A DNA stretch of 64,000 nucleotides. It comes from Loxodes magnus (Eukaryota > Ciliophora > Karyorelictea > Loxodida > Loxodidae). Positions within the stretch are counted from its first letter, which is position 1. Each line of letters starts with the position of its first letter. The DNA lies in NCBI GenBank assembly GCA_946699065.1, contig CAMPDV010000100.1, positions 496,001 to 560,000 of the forward strand, given 5' to 3'. Positions 51,012 to 63,792 of this stretch are shown one piece after another. Made by a program: the position numbers and the translations under genes. The notes beneath the pieces were generated by a model, which was not told the origin of the DNA, ran no database searches, and saw nothing but the letters and a program-made list of their open reading frames with translations.

Positions 51012-52463
51012 CTGGATTTTCTTTTATTTTAATTCTAATTTAAAGGATTAAATTTAGCTTAACTGTAAAATTTTAGGATATCATTTAATAAATTTTTTTA
51101 TTTGCAATCATACTTTTTTGATTATTTGAAGGCATTAACTATTCTCTCAAGCTTTTCTATAGCAACTATATATATTTTTTAATTAAAAAACTAGATAAAG
51201 TGATATATCATATTTGGATTATTTAAAGGGTTTATTTCATTTTATAAGCAGATGAAAAGAATCTATTTATATTTAATAAGCTATACAATGGACTTGCAAG
51301 CTATTATTATATAGAAAAAAAGCTTGGAATGCGAATGTTTTTGGGTTTTCTTCTTTATTATAATTTTACCTCTAATTGTCAAGATTTGAATTATCATTGA
51401 AAAATGGTAATTTAAAAAGAATTATATCTACTCTAAGCTTACTTGCTACATAATAGTAAGCTTTATACTTATTTACATGTTATAAGGGATTTTAATTATA
51501 GCTCCATTGTAGATAATTTCTACCAAAAGGATGCATATTATCAATTTGATTCTTTTTAAAGCTTTAAATGTTTAAGTTATAAATTTATTTAAATATAAAG
51601 TAATTTTAATATATTTGGAAAACCAGCTCACTCTAATATCTTGTTTACCTATCACAGAAGTACTAAAAAATCATTTTTTTCGATATAAAGATCATAATAA
51701 GATTATCTGGTATAAACAAGATTAACTATAAGCCAATATCTAGACTAGTTTTTAATCTCAACTAGATTTCTAGCTATATAGTTTTATCTTAATACTCCCT
51801 TCCCTTTACTTCCAAATCCTAAATATAATTAAAAATATCTTAATGGAAAGACTTATTTAGCAATATATTGTAATTATACTTAGTTATTAGCCTGATTATA
51901 GCTCATCAATATTAAATACCTTCTATCAATCACTTGTCTACTATTCATTTTGTTCTCGATATCCATAACTTAAAATATTTATTTAACTCTATAGATTAAA
52001 TGCTTGGTTACTTGCTCTTAATGCAAGAATTAAAAGAGTAAATATAACAGCAGAGTTTTGATTAGTTCTTATTAGTATAAGTATCTAAATAAAACTAATA
52101 GAAGGACTTAATACAATCATGCTTCTATTTTAGTTACAGCATTACATTGGTATAAAGCAATTAAGATTTAAAATAAAGGTAATTTGATTATAGATAAAAG
52201 TCACGTTTAGAAGGAGTTATAAGTTAACCCTTTTATAAGATACTTTGATTGCATTATTAAATAGAGCTATCTGCTAAAAGGTTTGAAGTTAATTATAGTT
52301 TTATAATGAAAATTCTTAACTCTTTATAAAGTGGTTTCATTTATAAATGGTAAGGTAGAAAAGATTTATATATGTAGTTTATTTGAAATAATATGAATAG
52401 GGAGTTATGTTGGTTTGGTATATAAGATATAATAACTTTAAGTTATGAAATAAAAAGTAATGT
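51012..52463. other. Intergenic A+T-rich DNA
   Basis: About 1.45 kb between the beta-helix gene start and the IFT74 stop. It should contain the beta-helix promoter and the IFT74 3' end. No motif was found. Confidence 0.5.
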
Positions 52464-54230
52464 TCATTTTAACACATATTTTGAGAGAATATCGTTTAGC
52501 TCGCTTAAAGAACTTGCACACTCTTGCATAAGCGGTTGATAATCAGTTTCTGCAGTTTTGCTTTCAACGAACTACTTAAGACTAAAAATGTTTTGTTCGT
52601 TATTAAGTAGCTTCTTTTCTATTTCTAATAAGTCAGTATGAATTTTATTATTCGCGAGTTGCTATTATTTTGTATCTAGTTTATGTTTAAGAATACGGTT
52701 CTATATAAAAGCTTACTATTTAGGACTGAGTGTCTTTACGTTGCTATAATTTAGATCTTTCTTTAATAAATCTGTTTTTTTCTTTTTCAACTAATGCTTT
52801 CATCTCCTCTATTTTTGAAAATTTATTGTCAATTTCAGTTGCCATTTACGTCTTTCTTTCTTCTAATTACTCCATTTCTTTACTTATTTTAGAATCAAGT
52901 GTATTTATTTTTTCTAAGTCTTTAAGTCTTTCCTCTCTGTCCATTTTAAGTCTTTCAAGAGTTACAGCACTAAATTTGGCTTAGTCTTACTATATATTAA
53001 AAATCTTACTTTAAATTCATAGTCTTGCTTCCATTCATTAACATTTTCTGCTGATGGAATGTTATATTATCTTTCAATATCTTTACTTTACAAACTTAAA
53101 ATTGCGATAATATTTTGCTCGAGCTGGTTCATTTAATTTAGTTCTTACTGCTTAAGGCTTGCGAAGGAATCTATAAAATCTGTCATTTCTTGATCTCTTT
53201 TATTTAGTTGCTCGATTTTTTTAGCTTCTTCTTCTCTTTATTAGGCTCCAGGTTGATTTTGCATATCTGAACTCATTTATTTAAGTTGCTAATGATAATT
53301 TGCAATGGCTGCTTTTACTTCGTTAATTCTTCTTTCAGATTGTTGAATCTCATTGTTAATTTCTTTTACTTTTGCAAGTAATCTTTCTCTTGCCTATGGG
53401 AAACTTAAATTAAGTTCACCAGTTTAAATCTCCAGTTCTTCCTTTTTAATTTGTAGTTGCTACTTTTGCTACTTGAGAATATGTGCTCGTTCTCTCAAAG
53501 GATCCATTTTTAACCTTTAGTCAGCTATCTGTAACTTTTAGTTAATTTCTTCCATAAGTGCTCTTTTATTTACAATATCTTGTTGTAGCATTTGATTTTC
53601 TTGCTGCAAAACTTCGTATTCTCTTCTAGTTTCTGGATCGAGAGAGCCAAGTTTCATTTCGGCTTCTTAGTTAATCATCATTATTTAATGCTCCATTTCT
53701 TAAATTTACTCCTCCTGCTGTCTTCTTTCTATAAACATATCATCCAACTATTACCTATATCTTTCGTTCTAAAGCTACACATGTTCAAACATTACGTAAA
53801 TATCTTCTGGTCTAGTTTCTGTTCTTTGTTTATCCAAAGTTAAGTTGAAATCTGCAAGTTCTCCTTCAAGTTTTCTAACTTCCATAATTAATGCTTCATA
53901 TTTTCTTTCCAAAGTATTGAATTCTTAGTTATCATTTTGTATTTTTTCTCCTTCTTTTTTAAATTGATTCATTTCCTAGTCTAGTTCCTTACATTTCTAT
54001 CTAAGAGCGTTCAAATAATAAGTTTTATCATATACTTTTCTTCCTGGGCCGCTTGGTCCTGTCTTAAGTCCTATACCTTGCTGAGTTACTGGTCTATCTA
54101 CTATATGCAAATCCTGCTATCCAACAGAGATATAAGCATTTTAGTCTTTTTATCCAGTAGGTTGTCTATAACCCGAAGGGGCGCGTTTTCCTGTGCCAGT
54201 CCTATACGCAGTCGGAACTCGTTCTGCCAT
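52464..54230 (-). CDS. IFT74: Intraflagellar transport protein IFT74
   Basis: This complete IFT-B subunit of about 576 residues is close to the roughly 600 of animal IFT74. It pairs with IFT81 and helps carry tubulin into cilia. The basic, Gly/Arg/Pro-rich N-terminus (about residues 1-45, PTAYRTGTGKRAP) is the tubulin-contacting tail. The family signature follows: VDRPVTQQGIGLKTGPSGPG then RKVYDKTYYLNALR. The rest is a continuous coiled coil, with conserved IYVMFEHVQLQNERYRQQLDDM and PSAENVNEWKQDY. Two GT-AG introns are required and give a clean frame: 52990-53009 (20 nt) and 52701-52716 (16 nt). The start ATG is at 54230 and the stop TGA at 52464. The gene is markedly less A+T-rich than its surroundings, consistent with strong conservation. 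The finding also implies a ciliated host. Confidence 0.92.
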
Positions 54231-54730
54231 TATATTAATCTAAAAACATCAGTTACTTTATAAAAGTAATTGAGACTTAGTTCAAAATAGCTAGCAAATA
54301 TGAAAATTATTAAACATTCTATCTTTATTTTTACTCTTCTACCTCAACACTCTCATATAGCACGCTTCTATTTATTATTCTCTATGCTCTAATAAGTAAC
54401 CCTTTACTATTCATTCGCTTGTTATAAAATAGTATCTTATACTTTGGTTTGGCTTATAAAATATTAATATGAATTCGGTTAAGAAAATGAAATAGAAAAT
54501 TAGAAAATCTAGCAATGTTTAGCATCTTTAAAATTTAGCTTTAGTAGCATTATAAGCATGCATAGTTATCTTACAGTTGATATACAATACAAGCAGCACT
54601 ACAACTAAATAAATTTCTAAATTAATGGCACAATCATCATTATTAGAATTATTAGTGGCTATATACTCTGTAACTAAAAGAATTATTTCTTTAAAAATAG
54701 AAATTAAATTATTATAATGAAATTGTTTTA

Positions 54731-56487
54731 TCAGGTTTCGTAAAGAAATAAGTTATAGAGGGAAAGCAAACTGATAATTTAAATCTCAAAATATTTAACT
54801 TGACTCTAATCTATTTATGTAGGTGCTATTGTTAAAATGGCTTTCAGATAATTAAATTCAGATTTAATAATAATATAGACAGTTAAAATTGAAATAAAAT
54901 GAGTTTAAATTAAAATAAAACAATTAGCAGTATTTTAAAATAAGAGACAGCATGATTGCTTTTTATTTTTGCTTTTAATACCAGATTAATTGCTATTAAT
55001 ACCTGTTTTATTTTCACTTTTCTTTTCGTTCTCGATTTTTTATTAATTTTCTGAGTTCGTTTGAACAATTTCTATAGCTATGTTTTCATTAGCTACCTCG
55101 TTTTTCTACTCCTCAGAATTATCTTGCATACCATCTAATTTAACAGCATTTACCTAACCAAATTTGGGACTGGTATTTTTCTAGCTTATAACTTGAGTTA
55201 TAGAAATTTCTTCTATAGATTCTTCGTTTTGATGAAGTGTGTATAAGTTTTGTAATTTAGTTATGTAAATGCTTTAACTTTCTTAAGGAATTTGCTTTAT
55301 AATATTCTCATGATTCCTTTTAACTTTCTAAAAATCATTCTATAGCACTTGAAGTTTAGGCATTTCAAATTTTATTTCAGACATGTTAAAACTATCCTCG
55401 GATGACTAATTTAGATTAGCTAATTACTAGATTTTTTAGTTTACTTACATTCCTTCGCTATTCAAACCTTGATTAGGAAAATTTTGATTTTTCATTGTAA
55501 CAGAATCTACTAAAACATGCGTAACTACTGAATTTTATACTGTATCTTAACTAACTTTTCTTTAGACTTAATCTTTGTCTTCCTATAACTTCTCTCCTAT
55601 AATAAATTTCACTTTCCTAAAGTTTGCTTGGCATTCTTATAAGAAGTTTTCAATATCTTCAGATTGCTTTTTGCATTACAGTATTTAAATTTATTCTTCT
55701 GATTTGTTCTTTATTTTTATAAGTTCGTTTATTTAGTTCTCTAGATCTATGATTAGTTCTTATATATTATTGACTTAAATGTATGCAGTGCATTTCTTGT
55801 TTGAAATAGTGGGTAAATATTGCTTTAACTCTTCATTCAAAATTTCGAGCTTTCTCTATTCAACTACGTTTAAGCTTCAAGTTAGTAAAACATCATAACA
55901 ATGCTAGAATTGCTCTTCTACTTTAATATGCTAAATCTCTGTAACCTTTTATTTTATATTTTGAAATATTTGCTCTTCAAGAAATTTAGCTTCGAAGGTA
56001 ATCATTTAATCAATGAATACTTAATGGTCCGATACGAAATTCTATATTAAGTGCATTATTATTACATACCTTAAATATTTATCAACTTCTTTAATGATAT
56101 CCTAATATTTACATCACCACATCTGATATTTACTTTAGGTAATGAGGTGGCTCCTTTATCAACTAGATCTCTTTTGAATTTCTCTTGGTGAACTTCTTTA
56201 TCAGCTGCTAATTTTCTCGATCTGCATGATAAAAGTTACTTATCTACCTGAACTTTATTGCTTAAGTCTAGAATCTCTGCTCTTCTTCGCTTAGCAATTT
56301 TTCATATTTCGTCAATTTTGACCTCTAAAGTTCTTATTCTGTTTTCTGACTTCAAATTTTTAGTTTGATCTATTTCCAAAAAATAGAAATAGTGACTATA
56401 ATTGAAAGATACCTATTCAATTCCTTGACTACATAGCTTTATTAATTACTACTCCTCTTAAATGCAAAAATCTAGTTTATTCTACAT
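54731..56487 (-). CDS. Coiled-coil protein with acidic/Gln-rich C-terminus, unknown
   Basis: This gene encodes a largely helical protein of up to about 575 residues. ATG 56487 gives an N-terminus with Cys residues (MQNKLDFCIQEEQQL). A helical region follows (TLEVKIDEIWKIAKRRRAEI, Trp from TGA). A 32-nt GT-AG intron (56102-56133) joins GATSLPK to DIIKEVDKYLR. A coiled-coil stretch to about residue 300 leads to a Ser/Asn/Gln-rich acidic tail ending in a Lys-rich piece near 54960. The in-frame TGA is at 54731, but the last 70 codons look non-coding, so the real end is probably nearer 54950 and may need another intron. I recognise no family. It lies between IFT74 and the SEC8-like gene on the same strand, about 350 nt from the latter's nominal end. 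Confidence 0.55.
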
Positions 56488-56841
56488 TTTATGAGTAATT
56501 TTTCAATAATTAAATGCTCTTTAAAACACTCTTAATAACACCTTTCTAACTGCACTTACACTTTATATTACATACTGCAAACTAATAACCCATCTTCATT
56601 TAGTTCTATCCAGTAATATAAAATATCTCTATAGACTAATCTTTTACTCTTTTAACTCTCTCAATTACTAGTTTTTAAATCTAAAGTAATACATAAATTA
56701 AAGGAATATTATTTTAATGATTATCATTATAAACCATATTAGCTTAATACTTTAGATACCAATAAGAAGTGTTCATAATAATATCTTGAACTATTTAAGC
56801 TAAAGCTTCATTTAACTAAATTAGCTCCTAAGTTTAATTTT

Positions 56842-59770
56842 TCAAATTATAAACAAAAGGTTATATTATAAAGTAATTTTGGATTTATGATCAATAAAGC
56901 AATTAAGTTATGTAGTTTGGAAAGCTATTAAGAGCATATTAATCTAATTGCTTTGTATACATTTGATTTTATAATAGCTTGATTAAATTGTGTTGGGTCT
57001 GAGTATTTAAAATTAAAATTAATTTTAGTTTTCTACTGGAGGATTCTCTTTTTTCTAAGCTTCCAAAAGCTACTCTATTTCTCGCATAGTTTCAAACTGA
57101 ATATGAAAATTTACTGAAAGACCAGTAGGTCTGCTTGGAGTATTCATATGAAGTTAGATGTTTAGTTAGTTCGTAGTAAAGAGAGTAGGCTGTATTCTTA
57201 TGAAATCGGTTAGTTCAATTTCACTTGTATTAAGCATTTGTATCCAAGTTTTGATATTCTCTATAGTTTAATTTTAGGACTGTAAGATAAAAATAGCTTA
57301 CAATTAAAGTAGAACCAAGTTCGTTTTAAATAAGTTTTACACCCTTTAAAAGCTTTTCATATGTCTCTTCATTAATATCTCGAAACTCTTAGATTTTTTC
57401 AAAAAACAAGAATTGAAGGTTTGAGACCACTTCATAATTAAGCTTATCTAGATCTTTTTTGTCAAGAAAGCTTTTAATCTCTAGAAGAATATCTTTGAGT
57501 TGGTTGCAAATAATAGATAATTATTGCTTAGATGTTAGCGTAAAATAGTTCTTCATTAGTATGTTGCATCTAATTATTATCTCTCCTTTGATTCATTGAA
57601 ATATTGTGTCATTTAAAGAAATTAGATCATCAAGAATTCCTCTAAAATCTCCTGGAAGTAATTCGTTTTCGTAAAACTTTTCTTCTTCTGTCTCAACTAC
57701 TTCGATTTAGGATTTAACAGAATTCTTAGAAGTTACATTTTCCTTTTCATTTTGGCTTTTAAACTTGAATACCTTCTATTTTATTTTTTATCCCAACTTC
57801 TTGAAAACGTTTTTTTTAGGAACTTAAACTTTTTCAGGCGAAGCTAGTTCAGATTAAGATTTAAATTAGCTACTAGTTTTGCTGAGGTTATAGTCAATAG
57901 AGTTCTTTTATACAGGTTCAGCTTCTAGGAGAATTTTAGCGTTCTACTCTATAAAAGTGATAAAATCTTATAGTTTTTAGTTTAAAGAAGCAAAAAATAC
58001 GAAGTGAGAAATATCCAAAATTTGGGTATATTGCTTTAGATCAATTTTGAAAATAACCTGATTCCTAAACTCTAGAAGTACCTAGTTGTTTTAAATGATT
58101 TCTTGGTAGAAAGAGGAATCTAAACCTATTTTACTCAGATTTTCCTTCAAAAAATGCTCTATTTGTCTAAGTATTAAAATCAGTACTTTGCTTAACTCCC
58201 AGTAAAAGTTCTAAGGCAATATTTCTATAAAGTCTATAATTTGCTTTATACTTTCTTTTAGCTTTTTGAAAGTTTTGATCTATGGTGGTTTGAACCACTC
58301 GCTTTAGAGTAGTATTTCCTATACAATTCTAATAGAGTCAAGCTAGTATCTGCTGAAGAATTCTTACTGGATAGTTTCAATTGACTCATTTATGATTTGC
58401 GAGTGTCCTTTTACAAACTAAGTTATGGATTGGATGTAATTCTATATCTGCTTTATTTCAAATGGAAACAAAAACAAAGGACATTGAAACTTGCTAAACA
58501 GTTGAGAATAGTTGACAGATCTTGCGTAAGGCTCGTTAGAAATTATTTATAGTTCTGAGTAAGAAGACATCATTTGCTTATTACCTGAATTCAAGAACAT
58601 ATCTTTAAAATACAGACAAAGCTCGAATTGAATTTGGTTCCATAAATTGCTAATTTTTAAAACTACGTTCTTTTTTTCGTCTTAGATTTGCATTTCATTT
58701 AGTCATAAAATTATTTCCTAAAAGCGATTTAAAATTCTAGCGGTCAAGCCAAAAATGTTATAAACCAGAGCTTAAAATTAAGATTTTTCTTCTTTGGAAG
58801 GAATCTTTAAAACTTCATCAAACTAAATGCTTTTCCTTAATTGTGCTTTTTAGTGAAATTATTCAGGTCTTGGTGTTTCTGGTATAAATATTTAGACCGT
58901 TTCCAAAATAAGCTTAGTCATGTTTTTAAAGCTCATAGCTATTTCAGGAGCAAAATTGTCTCTTAAAATGTTAGGGAGTCGATAAATTCCTTCCATGTTA
59001 TTTAAAGCTTTCAAAAGAATTGGGATTTACGAAACTTCGGCATCTCGTTCATATTCTGCTCCTTAGATCTAAGAAATGTCGAAATTCTACGCTTATAAGA
59101 ATTTCTCAATATCATGATCATTAGTAATAGCGTTAGTTTATTATACCATAGTGTCCTCTTTTTCATATAGAGTATTATAGATCTATTAAACAATTGCCTA
59201 TGTAATTGTGTTATTTCTATTCTAGAGTTCTTAAGCTAATATGTTATTGATGAGAGGAACGCTGTTATAGAACTGCTTTTATAGCAGAAGACGATTATAG
59301 ACTTTATACTTGAAAGTGGCCTTTATGAATTGCTATTCTCTTACTAAGTCATCCAAAGTTTATGGAGCGCATAGAAGTTCATTAGCCTCTTAAAGGATAT
59401 TGAGAGCTGTTTTAACATATAAGCTCTAATGCCAAATCTAACTAAGATTGATTCTTCTCTCTTTTAAAACTCCTTTGCATTAACTTAGAGTCTCTCTTAA
59501 TTTATGAATGTCATTCAAGATAGTTCCTAATTATTCACTTAGTGGCTCTGCTTTCGTAACAACCAATCTTAAACTATCATGCTACTTTGACGAAGTTTCA
59601 GAAACTTCCTAATCTACAAGCTTTTTAGTTTCTTGCAATGCACTATAAGAATCTTCTAGATTAGTGTTAGATTCTGATAAGATATAAAGCAACTCCTCAA
59701 GTGGATTGAAATTATCCTATTTTAAAAATCTAGGATGAACTGATCTTAGTACCTTCTCAGTATTTTCCAT
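56842..59770 (-). CDS. Probable exocyst subunit SEC8/EXOC4-like protein
   Basis: This is an all-alpha protein of about 900-970 residues from ATG 59770. The N-terminal 180 residues follow the exocyst/CATCHR pattern. A coiled coil (LGTILNDIHKLRETLSQCKG) is followed by WHQSLYVKTALNILQEANEL, then a Pro-containing turn (CAPQTLDDLV) and EQQFIKATFKYKVYNRLLLQ. These match the EXOC4 arrangement of tethering proteins that dock secretory vesicles at the plasma membrane. Long alpha-helical bundles continue throughout, with TGA-coded Trp in several places (IILWLNE, IFQWIKGE). A 22-nt GT-AG intron (57280-57301) links ELGSTLI to the C-terminal block with TDFIRIQPTLFTT and RPTGLSVNFHIQFETMREIE. The frame stays open to TGA 56842, but convincing coding ends near 57035. 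The family call rests on pattern, not on a computed alignment; another CATCHR-type tether is possible. Confidence 0.6.
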
Positions 59771-61048
59771 TAAGTAAATAATCTTAATATAGCGCTTTTT
59801 TAATTAGCCTATTAACTTATAGAAAATCACTTCAAACTCTAATTCTTTTATAAATATCTGCTTCTCTTGCTATCCTATTTTCTAATTATACTACCACACC
59901 TTTAATAAATCAAGGAGCTTTATCTATTTTAGTATTGATAATTTAGAGCACTATGAAGAAATCTATAATGTAGATAAGTTGTGGATAAGAGCAATACTTC
60001 TAAATACTTTCATCATATGAAACAGCATAATCTTAGTACATTCTGACTTAGATTTTACTATTTGGGATTATAATTAAAGTAGTTTCTATATTACTAAAAA
60101 CTATTAGAACATATCTTTAAAAGCTATTGTATAGAATCCTAGAACATAATTAAGCATTTCTCTTTAATATTAAATTAGTTCTTAATCTATTGGTTTTAGT
60201 AGTTTTTAAGTATATGTAAGCTACTAGTTTTTTAGTATATATGATAAGAAGTATTCTTTATATATCTATTTCAATTTCTGTATGCTTATAATACTTACAT
60301 TTAAGTACTTTACAATATTTATTAAATAGCTCTTTTGGAGACTTTATTACACTAGTTTGCTAGCTTGTCTAAAATATATTTTATCCTTGAATCTTATACT
60401 AAGAGTTAGCTATTGAATATTTACCAATCGTTAAGCTCTTAGCAATGAATACCATTTTTATTAAGGCAATATTGCTTCCTATCATATCATTGTAATTCTA
60501 CTATATTAATCTTAGCTACAAAGAGTCATATTTTGAAGTGTAATTGCTACTTAAAAGCTAATCTTAATTCATACAAAATAATTTCATCTTTTTAAATCCA
60601 AAAAATGAATCTACTATAAGACTAAAGGATAAGAATAAGAGATGCAAACTAGAGAGTATTACAGCGAATATATGGAACTAACTAGCATCAAGCTATAAAG
60701 CAGGGCTATGTGAAATAACAGCAGTTTCTATTTTTAAACCCTTAGACTAATAACTCACTTAATAAAACTATTAATAATATTAGACCTACTACTGCTCAGT
60801 GAAGTCTAACTTAAACTGGTAGCGTCTTCAGAAAATAACGTTACTTTTAATAGATTCAAGATTAGCAAGCGTAGAAACCTCCTACACATGTTGTAAGACT
60901 TGCTTAATAATTGTAAAAGAAGTAAGACTGCAAAGACTCTAATAAGAATGCTCCTTATTCGAGAATTTAAAAGACAGAAAGCTAAAAAAAGGTTTTCTCT
61001 TGTAAAAAAGAAGTGATACGATAATAAATACTGTAGGTACCTTATAAA
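59771..61048. other. Divergent intergenic region
   Basis: About 1.3 kb between the SEC8-like start (-) and the kinase start (+). It should hold both promoters. From about 60800 the plus strand reads as an open, Gln/Lys-rich frame continuous with the kinase, so an upstream exon with an earlier start is possible. Confidence 0.45.
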
Positions 61049-62602
61049 ATGGATGCTTCTAGTCCATAGTTGCAATAAAAATCTGAAGTTGCAAATAAAA
61101 GACCATAATCTGCTACTCCTTAGATAAAAAAATCTAGTCAAACATTTGCTCTAAAACTAGCAACTGAATGCTAACATATGAAGAACTAGAAGGAACTATT
61201 AGAAAAAATAAGATAGGAACAAATAAAAAACTAAGAGTCTTTAAATAAAAAAGAAAAGAGCAATTCATAAGATAAATAGCTATAAAGGAACTTATCTCCC
61301 AATATTATGGCAACGGATTCGTTAAATTTCAGTTAAAACATAAACGACATAAAAAGTAGTTTGGATGACTACGAAATTGGCCATTAAATAGGTCATGGAG
61401 CTTATGCTGATGTAAAATTAGCTGTACATAAGAAAACTAATCAAGTAGTTGCGATAAAGATATATTGAAAGGAAAAAATAAAAGAAGCACATAGATTAAA
61501 ATCCATTAAAAGAGAAATCTAAATTCTAAGTAAGTTAAAGCATCCAAATATTATTTACTTAAACAAAGTAATTGATTCTTCTAATTCTATCAATCTAATC
61601 CTGGAATACTTCGCAGGAACAAATCTACATTAGTATATAAAAAAGAAAAAAAGGGTTTCAGAAGAAACAGCTAAAATAATATTTCTATAGGTGCTAAAGG
61701 GAATTACCTATTGTCATGCTTAAAGTGTAACTCATAGAGATATTAAACTTGAGAATTTGCTAGTAGATGAAAATCTAACTATTAAAATAATAGATTTTGG
61801 ATTTAGTACATGCGTACCTAATGACAAGAAGCTTAAAATTTTCTGTGGCACTCCTAGTTATATGGCTCCTGAAATTGTATAGAAATAGGAGTTCTGTGGT
61901 CCTCCTGCTGATATCTGAGCACTTGGGATTTTGTTATATGCTTTATTATGTGGAGCTTACCCTTTTAAAGGAAAAGATAATGCAACTTTATATCAAAAAA
62001 TTAGTTAAGGAGACTTTACTTTCCCTGTTCTTTTAAGTGAAGAAGTTCAATCTCTTATAACAAGGATGCTTTAGATAAATCCCGACAAAAGACCCAGTTG
62101 CTAAACTATTCTTAAAGATCATTGATTGCAAAGTGCCAACTTATCTATCTCTTTTCTTAGTACTTAAGAAAGCGCTTAGCATAAAAGAGATGAAACTGTG
62201 ATCGAGGGTGATCCTAATATCCGTAGATCAATCACCAAAGAATAGATTAAAACTAAACAAAGGGCAAGACCTAAATCAGCAAACTTTAACTTAAAGATAA
62301 ACAAAGTTCCCTAAAGAGAATTCATAATTTTCGGAAACGACAAAAACGAAGAGCTAGACTTAGATATAATCGATAAAATAGTAACTTTTATAATTTATAG
62401 AGGAGTCTAGGGTATTCTAAATAGGCTATATAATCATAGATTACTAATAAGAGTAGTGGATTATATACATTATATTTAAAACTGTTAAGCAAAAAAAATC
62501 AAATGATACAGAAGATGACAAAAATCAATACTCAGTAGCATTAACTTGAAAGTTAGAAACCTTGCATGAAATTTTAACTTGCTGTATTTGTTAATATTCT
62601 GA
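61049..62602 (+). CDS. MARK/SNF1-family Ser/Thr protein kinase (paralogue 2)
   Basis: This is a cytoplasmic kinase closely related to the one at 9497 but with a shorter N-terminal extension (about 110 residues). The kinase domain has IGHGAYADV at about residue 114, AIKIYW, THRDIKLEN with catalytic D231 and DFGFST at 249. The activation loop ends CGTPSYMAPEIV, followed by ADIWALGI with Trp from TGA 61916, and DHWL. A basic linker (KTKQRARPKSANF) leads to a UBA-like segment IIDKIRSLGYSKQAIQ...LYTLYLKLL. A 20-nt GT-AG intron at 62381-62400 lies at the same codon position as in the paralogue, just before the LGYS motif. The unspliced frame stops at TGA 62600. The spliced frame has no nearby TGA, so the true C-terminus is unresolved and may involve one more intron. 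Confidence 0.8.
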
Positions 62603-63792
62603 GAGTCTAAATTGCTATTCCTATATTATGCCCCATTAATTTAAAGTTAAGTAAAGTAAATATTTAAACTCACTTATAAAGTGATCATTTCTTAATAAGA
62701 ATTTTGACTATACTTAATATAAAACTCTATATATCTGTGAAATAATCCTTTATATAAAGTATCTTTCCTCATATTATTATCACAAGAAGGTTAATTTTAG
62801 ACTTAAACTTAATTAGCTATACATCAATTTAGAATAATAGCTTCCTTTTAGCTTATCTATAGATAATATAGCATTATGATTGTTATGAACTTAATCGATA
62901 GTTTATTATATTCATTATATAGATTATAACTGCCTTTATCTTTTCTACTTTAACTTAATCTTTATATCAATTCCTAGGATTAAACGAAAGCTAGAAGCGA
63001 AGTTTTGACAAGATAATATAGAGATTAAGAGGTATTGAAAATTGTATAGCATACATGTTTGTGAATATATGGGCTAAGATAGAAGTGTATACTGTCACTA
63101 CTTTAGAATACTAGCATACTACTTTTTAATAGATTATATATCCAAGCACATTGCAATTAATACAATCTTCACTTCCACTTAATTTATATACAAGTATTTA
63201 TACTTCATTTATATTTAAAGCATCATAATTAAGCTTAAATGCAACATATTGTAAGGAGTTTTATTTAGTTCTAAATAGTATTATAAACTCTATAGTGAGA
63301 CTAATAAATAAATTAAGGGGTAGAAGTAAGTTGATAATGGTATTAGCTAAGGTAAATATAAAAAAGCAAAGAAGAGACAATCAAAACTAGCTAATTACAT
63401 TAATTTATCTTATTGTGATATTATTAGGTCTATATAAAGTATAAATGGTATTTCTTATACTAATACAGCTATTTAATATAGTTAGCTATATATTTTGATT
63501 AAGTATCTATCATTTATTTTATAGTATCTAGCACTTTAATTACTTAGCTATTATATGTCCATGATCAAGAAGAAAGGGGAAATTGAAAGCTATAATCCCT
63601 AAGGTTAAAGATACTCAAAAGGAGTTTTAACTTATTGGTTTTAATCTTATTAGTAAGATGAATTGTTTTAGTCCTTAATAGTTAAGGTGGTTATATTAAA
63701 TAAGGTATTTTGGGAACTCGAAACTAGACAAAAGTTTTATAATTGATCTAATAATCAAATTCAAATAGAAGAAGCTTTTTGAATATACGAAA
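62603..63792. other. Intergenic A+T-rich DNA
   Basis: About 1.2 kb, probably including the kinase 3' end and the promoter of the LSm2 gene. No further feature was recognised. Confidence 0.45.

Noticed and set aside
52730-54263. Several plus-strand ORFs of 60-84 codons
   Set aside because: They are antisense shadows of IFT74, whose minus-strand frame carries the conserved motifs.
56046-56080. A second 28-nt GT-AG intron in the coiled-coil gene at 54731-56487
   Set aside because: The frame through this segment is smooth when retained (DKYLRYVIIMHLIQNF) and breaks if removed, so it is exon.
60806-61141. Minus-strand 111-codon ORF
   Set aside because: It overlaps the N-terminal region of the plus-strand kinase, is made mostly of Leu/Phe/Ser, and has no motif.
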